From: Rhodospirillaceae bacterium MC!
GTDB taxonomy: Bacteria; Pseudomonadota; Alphaproteobacteria; MC1
Length of the DNA stretch: 64,000 nt
Direction: 5' to 3'
Assembly (NCBI GenBank): GCA_002632265.1
Contig: NQOV01000018.1
Span: forward strand, 51,043-115,042
The position numbers and the translations under genes were made by a program. Below are positions 17,841 through 25,790 of this stretch, one piece after another (within the stretch, counting starts at the first letter, position 1; every line of letters begins with the position of its first letter). A model generated the notes under the pieces. It saw nothing but the letters and a program-made list of their open reading frames with translations, did no database searches and was not told where the DNA came from.

Positions 17841-18842
17841 CTAAAACAAGAAACCCATTATTTTTTTCACTTCTGCAAGATTCTCATTGGCTACGATACT
17901 TGCTTTTTCATTCCCTAGTTTGAGTATGTCCATTATTTGTGATTTATCGTTAAGTAATTCTTTGGTTTTCTTTGAGATCGGACTCAAATGATCCACCAAG
18001 AGATCTGTAATTTCAGGTTTTAAATCCGAGAACATTTTCCCTTCAAACATGCCAACTACTTCCGCCAACGGTTTCTCGCTTATGCTTGCATATATATTAT
18101 AAAGATTTTTCGCCTCTGGACGCTCGGCTAAATCTTCCACAGTGGCAGGCAACGGTAACGGATCGGATTTAGACTTGCGAATCTTGTTAGCTATGCTATC
18201 AGCGTCATCTAGAAGATTAATACGGGACATATCTGACGGATCAGACTTACTCATCTTTTTAGAACCATCTCTTAAACTCATAATACGAGCTGATTCCTTT
18301 TGAATGATCGGCTCTGGCAATTGGAAAAAGTCGCTATTGTAATCATTGCTAAATTTATTTACGATATCACGGCAAAGTTCTATATGTTGCTTTTGATCTT
18401 CGCCCACAGGCACGCCGTAAGGTTTATATAGCATGATGTCCCCTGCTTGTAAGCTCGGATAGGAATAAAGCCCTAAGGATACTTTTTCCTTATTTTTGCC
18501 TGCTTTTTCCTTAAACTGTGTCATGCGATTCATCCAGCCCATACGAGCGATACAGCCAAAAAGCCAACCTATTTCAGCATGAGCATGTACACCAGATTGC
18601 GAGAAGAAAACATGTTTCTTATAATCAATACCAGAGGCGATAAGTATGGCCGCCATTTCTAGCTGACATTGGCGAAAGCTTTCAGGATCTTGAAAGACTG
18701 TAATTGCGTGCAGATCAGCTAAAAAGAAAAAGCATTTGTAATCTTCTTGAAGTTTGATCCAGTTTTTAACCGCTCCGAGATAATTCCCTAGATGTAAATT
18801 ACCTGTAGGTTTAACCCCTGATAAAATTGTATTTTCATTCAT
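17841..18842 (-). CDS. trpS: Tryptophanyl-tRNA synthetase
   Basis: TrpS charges tRNA-Trp. The 333-aa class I synthetase has the HIGH-type motif HLGN within PTGNLHLGNYLGA (about residues 12-24), GDIMLYKPYGVPVGEDQKQH (about 134-153, matching the tryptophan-binding region) and the KMSKS loop (about 198-202). Length is normal. Its start overlaps the murJ stop by one base, which implies translational coupling in the same transcript. Confidence 0.97.
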   Translation of the reverse strand: MNENTILSGVKPTGNLHLGNYLGAVKNWIKLQEDYKCFFFLADLHAITVFQDPESFRQCQLEMAAILIASGIDYKKHVFFSQSGVHAHAEIGWLFGCIARMGWMNRMTQFKEKAGKNKEKVSLGLYSYPSLQAGDIMLYKPYGVPVGEDQKQHIELCRDIVNKFSNDYNSDFFQLPEPIIQKESARIMSLRDGSKKMSKSDPSDMSRINLLDDADSIANKIRKSKSDPLPLPATVEDLAERPEAKNLYNIYASISEKPLAEVVGMFEGKMFSDLKPEITDLLVDHLSPISKKTKELLNDKSQIMDILKLGNEKASIVANENLAEVKKIMGFLF

Positions 18843-20434
18843 TATTTTACTTCCTTTGTACGTATATTTTTTAGTTCTTTAATACTGACGACTTTGAGAC
18901 CAAAGCATATAATAAAATAGATAATTATACCTAAAAATATCTTTATAACTAACTCTAAGAATCTAAAACTAAAACTAGATTTAATTGTAAATGGAGTCAA
19001 GTATAAAACAAATCCCATAATAATACAAGCAATAACTATTTTTATTAGTTTTATCAACATCTTAAGATTAGGTTTAAATATTTGTTTTTTATATAAAATC
19101 ATAGCATATATCAGAGTGCTAATCCATGAAGAAATTACCGTTGAAAAAACAATTGCTTGTACATTATGATAAATATGAGCAAATTTAAGTAATGTACTAA
19201 AGGTAAATGTACAAAGAAAAACGCCGTTTAAAACCAAAGTAATAAAGCCGATTATTACAGGGGTTTTAGTATCGCCATGGGAATAGAATCCTGCAAGAAA
19301 GGATTTATTGATAACAAACGGAAACAATCCGCACGATAGCACAACCAAAGTACTAGCGGTTATTCTTGCATTTTCCATGGTAAAATTATGGCGAGTGAAT
19401 AGCACATCGATAATCGGCAAGGCCATAACCAAAAAAGCCGACATGGCAGGAATCGAGAAAAAAGCTCCGTACTCAATGGATGTATTTATGGTTTTTTGAA
19501 TCTTTAGAGTTTCCTTAGCACGATAAAGACGAGAAAGAGACGGCAATAACGCCGTACCTAAAGCGATCCCAATAATCCCCAAAGGTAATTGACTTAAACG
19601 ATCAGCATAGAATAAATAACTTACTGATCCGTGGGGTAGAAAAGAGGCAAAAGCCGTATCCATAAGGATGTTTAGTTGGTAGATTCCTGCTCCTACAATC
19701 GACGGTAAGATCCTTAAGCCTGTTTTTCTCACTTCCTTATTAATTGTGATGTGAAATAAAGGAACAAAGCCGATTCGATAGACTTCAAAAGCCAACCAGA
19801 AGAACTGCAAAACCCCTGCTACTATCACAGAATAGGCTAGATACTTCGTTGGCACAATTTCGCCAGTAAATACAGGTATATAATGACGGACTTGGAGAAA
19901 TATGAGTAATATCGCCGATATCATACATAAATTAAGTAATATCGGAGCTGACGCCGAGGCAAAGAATCTGCCATGAGAGTTTGAAACTCCTGCAAATAGC
20001 GATACTAAAGAAATAAAGAAAATATAAGGAAATGTAATTCTCGATAAAGACACCGCTTGGGCAAATTTAATATGATCATGCAAAAATCCAGGAGCGAATA
20101 TGTGAATTAATTGGGGCATGAATATTTCGGCAAATATACAAAATATTATCAGAATGATGAACATTAACGTAAACATACTTCTAAAGAAAACCCTAGATTT
20201 TTCCACTTCCCCCGCTTCCACTAATCCCGAAAACACAGGAACGAAAGCCGATGAGAAAGCTCCTTCGGCAAATAATCTGCGAAATAGATTTGGTAACTTT
20301 AAGGCTACAATAAATATATCCGCATTCGCCGACGCTCCTAAAGCTCCTGCGATGAGTACATCTCTAGCAAGCCCGCAAAAGCGACTAACTAAGGTTAATA
20401 AGCTTATAATAGCAAAAGAACGCCCTAATTTCAT
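18842..20434 (-). CDS. murJ: Lipid II flippase MurJ
   Basis: MurJ moves lipid-linked peptidoglycan precursor across the inner membrane. The 530-aa protein is almost entirely membrane helices, as expected for 14 spans. It starts with the family pattern SLLTLVSRFCGLARDVLIAG (about 13-32) and contains RRLFAEGAFSSAFVPVF (about 52-68) with the conserved Arg, Glu and Ala residues. It sits 24 bp after the NSS transporter gene and overlaps trpS by one base. Confidence 0.96.
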   Translation of the reverse strand: MKLGRSFAIISLLTLVSRFCGLARDVLIAGALGASANADIFIVALKLPNLFRRLFAEGAFSSAFVPVFSGLVEAGEVEKSRVFFRSMFTLMFIILIIFCIFAEIFMPQLIHIFAPGFLHDHIKFAQAVSLSRITFPYIFFISLVSLFAGVSNSHGRFFASASAPILLNLCMISAILLIFLQVRHYIPVFTGEIVPTKYLAYSVIVAGVLQFFWLAFEVYRIGFVPLFHITINKEVRKTGLRILPSIVGAGIYQLNILMDTAFASFLPHGSVSYLFYADRLSQLPLGIIGIALGTALLPSLSRLYRAKETLKIQKTINTSIEYGAFFSIPAMSAFLVMALPIIDVLFTRHNFTMENARITASTLVVLSCGLFPFVINKSFLAGFYSHGDTKTPVIIGFITLVLNGVFLCTFTFSTLLKFAHIYHNVQAIVFSTVISSWISTLIYAMILYKKQIFKPNLKMLIKLIKIVIACIIMGFVLYLTPFTIKSSFSFRFLELVIKIFLGIIIYFIICFGLKVVSIKELKNIRTKEVK

Positions 20435-20458
20435 ATGATACTTACTTCCTATATTCTC

Positions 20459-21847
20459 TTACCAAAATAAGATTGAAACAACAAGCAAAAAACACCCCAG
20501 CATTGGGATTATCACTCGCACAGTAAATAAAACAGAAAGCACAAGTTTTCTTCTGTAACCACGATCATCCACCACAATCGATCTGTAAATCGCTCCGTAG
20601 GTTGCACGTTGGCGAATGTATCCCATAATCACACTAATGAATATAATGGAAATTGGTAACATAATATAATAAACTAAAGCATACATATGGGATACATATT
20701 TAATTAACACTTTAACATTTAAATCCATGCTCGACATAACCACATCTAAGGCAACAAACACAAGAAAGATAATAAACTTTTGATAAATCGCAATATTATA
20801 ATTTACTTTCAAATTAGTAAAGATAGTTATCAGAATCACGCTTAGAGTATAAAAATAACACCAACCTATCACACTATAAAACAAGATAGATAAGAATTTA
20901 CCGTCTTCTACGCTATAGAAATAGTTAGGCAAATCAATATACAAACTCTTGATCCCCACTTGGCTCGGTGCTTCGCCTAAATTGTGTAACATCGCAATGA
21001 TAGTATAAGATACGATAATACTAAAAACAAAGGCAATCAAAACAAAGGCTAAGACATCTTTAAATAGATACTTTTGTGATAGGGAAAATTTATAGGATAA
21101 AACAATCATAATCCCCGCCCCTGCCCCTACGGTAAAGAAAGCGTAATATATGGCGTCAATCACACAGTGAAAGCTTTCTATATTCAAGCCAAACCCTGCA
21201 AAGGAAAAGGAAAGCATGGTACGAAATGAATATTCAATACTAGTATCATATATGGTGTTTGTGATCAGCAATAAGAAGACAACCACAACCGATATCAAAA
21301 GAAATATCGCACTGGTTATCAAGCGGAAAACCAAGCCTTTATCTATTAGTATCACTGTGGAGATGATAAAAATTACCGATAAAAATACAAAATGATACAT
21401 GAAATTATATTCCAGCTTACTGGAAACAAAATTCGTAAAATTATTATAATTCGCAATGCTTAAAAATTGCTCTCCTGCCGAACCATGAAAGACATTCAAA
21501 GCAATAGTACTATATAACAATGGCATAAAGGAAGTGATAATGAAATATACCAACATCCCAATGGATAGTATGGTCAAGGGTAAAATAGTAAAATGTACTT
21601 TTTTCGGAATTAGTTGCTTTAAGTTAAAAGATAATCTTTGATGTGTTTTCGGCGTACCCAAATACATTTCCATTAACAAAATAGGCGTAACTAAGAACAT
21701 TGTAGCTATGAAGTATATTAATAAAAATGGGGTATCACTATATTTATATAGTAAATAAGGCAAACGATCAAATGCCCCCAACCCCAAAGAAAAGGTAAGT
21801 GCTACTACCAAAAAAGATACATTAAGTTTATGATCAGATGAAGACAT
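20459..21847 (-). CDS. Sodium-dependent (NSS/SNF family) amino-acid transporter, divergent
   Basis: The 462-aa protein has about 11-12 membrane helices. The first helix contains FSLGLGAFDRLPYLLYK, which corresponds to the unwound Na+-binding GLGNFWRFPYL motif of the neurotransmitter:sodium symporter family, and LLMEMYLGT matches the family's second helix. Several usual residues differ (Trp and Arg order in helix 1), so substrate cannot be guessed beyond an amino-acid-type solute. It is the first gene of the minus-strand run with murJ, trpS and the glycosyltransferases. Confidence 0.8.
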   Translation of the reverse strand: MSSSDHKLNVSFLVVALTFSLGLGAFDRLPYLLYKYSDTPFLLIYFIATMFLVTPILLMEMYLGTPKTHQRLSFNLKQLIPKKVHFTILPLTILSIGMLVYFIITSFMPLLYSTIALNVFHGSAGEQFLSIANYNNFTNFVSSKLEYNFMYHFVFLSVIFIISTVILIDKGLVFRLITSAIFLLISVVVVFLLLITNTIYDTSIEYSFRTMLSFSFAGFGLNIESFHCVIDAIYYAFFTVGAGAGIMIVLSYKFSLSQKYLFKDVLAFVLIAFVFSIIVSYTIIAMLHNLGEAPSQVGIKSLYIDLPNYFYSVEDGKFLSILFYSVIGWCYFYTLSVILITIFTNLKVNYNIAIYQKFIIFLVFVALDVVMSSMDLNVKVLIKYVSHMYALVYYIMLPISIIFISVIMGYIRQRATYGAIYRSIVVDDRGYRRKLVLSVLFTVRVIIPMLGCFLLVVSILFW

Positions 21848-22124
21848 GCTTTTCCCTAAAGTTTTATATGTATGTTAGATTTATATTATAATTTAAATGG
21901 ATAAAAGTCAATAAGAATCATAAACTACTCTTTATATAAGATTTGTTTTCCTAGATATAAGATTTATTTTCTTAGAATAAATGGAAAGAAATCAAAATCT
22001 TAGATATTAGCATAAGCAAAAGAACAAGCTCGTAGTATTGAAAATTTGTATTGAAATTTTTATTATTTTATGGTAAGATATAAATTCTTAAACAGTTTTA
22101 TAACACATTACAAGGACTAAACAA

Positions 22125-22985
22125 ATGAATTTAGGATTTATCGGCTTAGGCGTTATGGGATTCCCCATGGCAGGACACTTATTAAAAACAGGCTTTAAAG
22201 TAAGCGTTTACAATAGAACCACAAGCAAAGCGGAACAGTGGAGCAAAGAGTATACTGGAGATTTCTACAAATCCCCTAAGGAACTAGCGGAAAATTCCGA
22301 TGTGGTTTTCATCTGTGCAGGTAATGATAATGATGTGCTGGAAATTGTAGAGGGCGAAAATGGCATTCTTGCAGGCATAAAAGCAGGATCTTACGTTATT
22401 GATCATACTACAACCTCATCAAAGCTAGCGAAGAAGTTATACGATACTTTCAAACAACACGATGTATATTTTCTAGACGCTCCAGTATCTGGCGGACAGT
22501 CAGGGGCGGAAAATGGTCAGCTTTCCACCATGGTCGGCGGGGATCAAGAAGTATATGATCACATCAAGCCTTTATTTGATAGTTATTGCAAATCCACCAC
22601 CCTAATCGGTAACGCAGGTGCAGGACAGCTGGCTAAAATGGCTAATCAACTATGTATCGCAGGAACATTGCAAGGCTTAAGCGAGGCCCTACGACTTGCC
22701 CAAACTTCTGATCTAGATATAGAAAAAGTCTTTCAAGCCATAAAAGGCGGAGCAGCCCAAAGCTGGCAAATGGATAATCGCATGCTAACCATGGGCGAAA
22801 ATAAATTCGATTTCGGTTTCGCCATAGACTGGATGATCAAAGATCTCGCCTACGCCCTAGACCAAGCCGAAGAAAATAACCTAAACCTAACAAACGCCAA
22901 ACACGTCCTTGCAAGCTACCAACAACTCACAAAACACGGCGAAAGCAAAAGCGACACATCCGTACTTGTTAAATCAATAAAATAG
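22125..22985 (+). CDS. NAD(P)-dependent beta-hydroxyacid dehydrogenase (3-hydroxyisobutyrate dehydrogenase family)
   Basis: The 286-aa protein opens with the dinucleotide motif GFIGLGVMGFPMA (4-16) and NRTTSKA, then has the substrate motif DAPVSGGQSGAENGQL (about 122-137) and the catalytic Lys171 in GQLAKMANQ. Family members oxidise or reduce 3-hydroxyisobutyrate, tartronate semialdehyde, glyoxylate or succinic semialdehyde. The NRTTSK start resembles glyoxylate/succinic semialdehyde reductases, but this cannot be settled by eye. It stands alone between the transporter run and a repeat-rich gap. Confidence 0.9.
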   Translation: MNLGFIGLGVMGFPMAGHLLKTGFKVSVYNRTTSKAEQWSKEYTGDFYKSPKELAENSDVVFICAGNDNDVLEIVEGENGILAGIKAGSYVIDHTTTSSKLAKKLYDTFKQHDVYFLDAPVSGGQSGAENGQLSTMVGGDQEVYDHIKPLFDSYCKSTTLIGNAGAGQLAKMANQLCIAGTLQGLSEALRLAQTSDLDIEKVFQAIKGGAAQSWQMDNRMLTMGENKFDFGFAIDWMIKDLAYALDQAEENNLNLTNAKHVLASYQQLTKHGESKSDTSVLVKSIK

Positions 22986-23468
22986 AAATAACAAATACTT
23001 AATAAGTACACAATAAAGTACACATAATAAGCCACTTAATAAGAAATACAACACATAATATAAAAAACAATATGCAAACAAAAAGAGTCTTATTATATGA
23101 TACTTAAGTTGTGTACAACCTGCTATATATATCCGCTGGCCTAAAGTGAATAATGAATGTAAAACATATATTTATTAAGATATTTAAACTTACATCCTGT
23201 TAAACCCAAACCAACAATCACCCAACAGAAAAACCACTCTTTTTATTTGTGATGTAACATATTAAATTAATTATAATGAACAGATGTGAACAGATCTAAA
23301 TAGATGTGAAAAATAAGTTATTATCACTCCTATCTTAGCCCCCTACCTACCACCACCACACACGCACGCCCCACGCACACAGGACGCAGACAGGCTCACA
23401 AGCACACACACGCACGCAGACAAGTAAATAAAATACGCTTGTTGTATATCATTTCTATTATTTATTTT

Positions 23469-23620
23469 TGCTGGCCTATATCAAGTATACTATAAGTATA
23501 TATAACACTGGTTTAAATATAGTATAGTATGTTAATGGTATATATACAAATAGTTATTGGTTAAACAGTATGTAAAGTATATTTATATATATTGATTATA
23601 CATCTAACTTTAGGCCAGCA
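23469..23620. repeat. ~150-bp non-coding element with GGCC inverted ends, copy B
   Basis: The ends TGCTGGCCTA (left) and TTTAGGCCAGCA (right) form terminal inverted repeats. By eye the interior aligns with copy A at 11732-11880, with the same order of AAGTATAC, ATAAGTATATATAA, a GGTTA block and the TAGGCC end, at nearly the same length (152 against 149 bp). A further isolated end, GCTGGCCTAAAG, lies 340 bp upstream. Confidence 0.6.
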
Positions 23621-23688
23621 GATATAAATAACATACTATTATGTAAAATACTGCGTGTTATAACTACATGCTACAACTACATAATACA

Positions 23689-23736
23689 TATCGCTATATC
23701 ACTATATCGCTATATCACTATATCACTATATCACTA
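23689..23736. repeat. 8-bp tandem array (TATCACTA/TATCGCTA)
   Basis: Six contiguous 8-bp units occur, two with G and four with A at position 5. It is a simple tandem repeat in non-coding DNA without spacers, so it is not a CRISPR. Confidence 0.9.
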
Positions 23737-23810
23737 TACAACTAAATACTACATACAACCAATTGCGACGGAGAGAGAACGGTCGTTTGGTTGTGTGTGT
23801 GGGGGGAAGT

Positions 23811-23847
23811 AAAAAGGGATGAATCATAGAAATAATTCATCCCTTTT
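23811..23847 (-). terminator. Terminator after the second tRNA-Ile/tRNA-Ala pair
   Basis: On the minus strand a perfect 13-bp stem AAAAGGGATGAAT (23847-23835) pairs with 23824-23812 around a 10-base loop and is followed by five T. It lies 5 bases after the tRNA-Ala 3' end. Confidence 0.85.
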
Positions 23848-23852
23848 ATATA

Positions 23853-23928
23853 TGGTGGAGGTAAGCGGACTCGAACCGCTGACCACCTGCTTGCAAAGCA
23901 GGTGCTCTACCAGCTGAGCTATACCCCC
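23853..23928 (-). tRNA. tRNA-Ala (anticodon TGC), copy 2
   Basis: This gene is base-for-base identical to copy 1 at 15087-15162, including the encoded CCA and a short downstream flank. The spacer to tRNA-Ile is 58 bases and unrelated to the 44-base spacer of the first pair. No rRNA gene is adjacent. Confidence 0.97.
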
Positions 23929-23986
23929 GTGGTAGATTCATACAAACTATTATTTTGAAACATCTATCGTGATAAACGTGATAAAA

Positions 23987-24063
23987 TGGTGGGTCTAGGA
24001 AGACTTGAACTTCCGACCTTACGCTTATCAGGCGTACGCTCTAACCAACTGAGCTATAGACCC
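23987..24063 (-). tRNA. tRNA-Ile (anticodon GAT), copy 2
   Basis: This gene is identical to copy 1 at 15207-15283, with the GAT anticodon and encoded CCA. It heads the second Ile-Ala tRNA unit, 8.8 kb from the first and in the same orientation. Confidence 0.97.
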
Positions 24064-24288
24064 TCAAATAACGTTGTATGTTATTTAATATATAAAATAA
24101 GGGGGATTTTGTCAATAATTATTTTAATTTATTTATCTAAATGGTTGTATGTGTTTGAATAGATAGTATATTTTTATGCAAATATTCAATACATTCAAAT
24201 ATACTATACTTTGAATGGAAAAAATGCTATATTATATATTAAAGAAGTGTGAAAATATTTTTATCTTAAGGAAATTAAAGAGGAAATA

Positions 24289-24618
24289 ATGTTATTTTTT
24301 ACTAAGAAAACAAAGCCAAAGAAAAGCACGGCAAATAAAAAGACAAAAAAAGATCCTACTACGCATAAGGTTGTAATCAAATCTAAATCCAAATCAAAAG
24401 CGAAAGCAAAAGGGAAGAAACCGCAGGCAATCGCCATAAAGAAGTATACTAATGATAGCCAAAAACCCCATAAGGATTACAATTCAATCGATGTTGAATG
24501 GTTGGAGAAAAAGTTACAAAATACCAATAAAAAAAGAGTGCAAATGCTCGCTACAGATCATAGGGAGGCCACTGTGAAATTCGTTAAAATGCTTTTAAAG
24601 TCGGATAAAAAATATTAA
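24289..24618 (+). CDS. Small Lys-rich protein of unknown function
   Basis: The 109-aa protein has a strongly basic, low-complexity N-terminal half (residues 4-50, mostly Lys, Ser, Ala and Thr) and a more ordered C-terminal half (about 63-105) with a predicted helix around VEWLEKKLQNTNKKRVQML and a final ATVKFVKMLL helix. AGAGG upstream of the ATG supports translation. I recognise no family. The basic half could bind nucleic acid or acidic surfaces. It leads a group of three small plus-strand genes. Confidence 0.6.
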   Translation: MLFFTKKTKPKKSTANKKTKKDPTTHKVVIKSKSKSKAKAKGKKPQAIAIKKYTNDSQKPHKDYNSIDVEWLEKKLQNTNKKRVQMLATDHREATVKFVKMLLKSDKKY

Positions 24619-24654
24619 TATATCATAGGTTAGAATAAAACAGGAGATGAAATC

Positions 24655-24876
24655 ATGAAAGAACATATGGGCTTATGGGCGACGATAGGATTAATAATAA
24701 TAATCATTGGTACAATCACAAGCGTTAAAACCATATTAAAAATATATGGCGATAACATAACCAATGAAAATGAGAATGAAAATGAAAATCATGACATGGA
24801 TCAAAAGGACGGCCATACCAACATGAATCAGAACAACAACAATAACAGCAATAACAACAGCAACAACAGTAAATGA
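24655..24876 (+). CDS. Small single-pass membrane protein with Asn-rich tail
   Basis: The 73-aa product has one membrane helix (about residues 7-30, GLWATIGLIIIIIGTITS) and a C-terminal tail of Glu-Asn and then Asn/Ser repeats (about 40-73). AGGAGAT lies upstream of the start, which supports translation. The tail derives from simple-sequence DNA. No family is recognised. It is 36 bp after the Lys-rich gene and 12 bp before the next one, so the three are probably one operon. Confidence 0.55.
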   Translation: MKEHMGLWATIGLIIIIIGTITSVKTILKIYGDNITNENENENENHDMDQKDGHTNMNQNNNNNSNNNSNNSK

Positions 24877-24888
24877 GACATATTAACA

Positions 24889-25506
24889 ATGCGTATATTT
24901 TTTAAAATCATCATAGTATCAATTATCAGCACTGCTATTTTTACTAATGCTTATGCTAGATCTTCAAGATTTAAGGCGAGAAGTCATCGATATAGTATGA
25001 AGATAGCTCAAATTATTATTAATACTAATTCGATAAATACTTTAATTAGTAAAATATCCGTAGCCACTACCCCTAAGATCACAAGCACGCAATCGGCAAA
25101 ACCCATAGCGAATATAGCGGGATCTAACGCCAAGATAATGCTTGTAAAACAAATGTTAATTAATAACGTCCCTGCCATTCAAACCCAAATATCAAGCCAA
25201 CTTGACGCTAATTTCTCACGTATGGAACTCCGTCGCCTATCTTCATTTTTAAGTTTTGGAGTGGGTAAGAAGTTTGCAGAATTGATCGTTATCATGGCCG
25301 GCGATATCGTAATTAATACCGCCTATCAACTCCAAAGTAATCCCAATGTGAATTCCAACATCCCCAACATAATGGCAGGTGGGAATAATGCTCTCATGCG
25401 TGGCCTAGCCCCTGCCATTATGCAACTCCTACAAAACACCCAAACCAAACCCCAATCCCGCTCAAAATTCAACAAACCCTTTAAACGAATCCAACCGATA
25501 AAATAA
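24889..25506 (+). CDS. Secreted protein with a DUF2059-like segment
   Basis: The 205-aa protein has an N-terminal signal peptide ending near residue 23 (NAYA-RS). Residues about 105-145 read FSRMELRRLSSFLSFGVGKKF, which follows the DUF2059 pattern (an acidic/aromatic EL..L..F...GKK motif found in periplasmic proteins of unknown role). The C-terminus is Gln/Lys/Arg/Pro-rich. The assignment rests on this one segment. It closes a likely three-gene operon of small lineage-specific proteins. Confidence 0.55.
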   Translation: MRIFFKIIIVSIISTAIFTNAYARSSRFKARSHRYSMKIAQIIINTNSINTLISKISVATTPKITSTQSAKPIANIAGSNAKIMLVKQMLINNVPAIQTQISSQLDANFSRMELRRLSSFLSFGVGKKFAELIVIMAGDIVINTAYQLQSNPNVNSNIPNIMAGGNNALMRGLAPAIMQLLQNTQTKPQSRSKFNKPFKRIQPIK

Positions 25507-25553
25507 TTCTTGACACCACCGCCCCAACTTGATATCATAAAATCAACATATGC

Positions 25554-25640
25554 AAAATGGCCTATAATGTATTTAAATGATATCACAATCATTTACTTAC
25601 AAATATGTTCCATAAATTTAAATACTTATGGGCCATTTTT
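25554..25640. repeat. Palindromic GGCC-ended element upstream of the GT2-HAD gene
   Basis: The left arm AAAATGGCCTATAATGTATT (from 25554) mirrors a right arm ending at about 25638 that reads AAATACTTATGGGCCATTTT, with an internal loop of about 35 bp. The GGCC near each end recalls copies A and B, although the element is shorter and the interior differs. Another GGCCTAAAA lies at about 25719. Confidence 0.5.
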
Positions 25641-25790
25641 CCTTATTATTGAAGAATGTGAGAAAATACTCATGAAATGCTTTTAAGCCACTTATAATAT
25701 GAGATACATACTATCTATGGCCTAAAATATAATATAGAGCAATTTTTTCACAGCCTTTTTATTTAATTTATCAATTTAGGATTATAAAAA

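Larger units (their letters stand above)
22986..23810. other. Gene-free, repeat-rich interval with compositional oddities
   Basis: No convincing gene is present. The interval holds a GCTGGCCTAAAG motif near 23130 (a lone element end), a C/A-rich stretch at about 23340-23425 dominated by CACACGCACGC-type repeats, the GGCC-ended element copy B (23469-23620) and an 8-bp tandem array (23689-23736). A G/T-rich patch (about 23780-23808) precedes the tRNA terminator. It parallels the interval at 11384-12042. Confidence 0.6.

Noticed and set aside
23689..23736. Possible CRISPR-like array
   Set aside because: The 8-bp units are contiguous with no spacers, and no cas genes are present.
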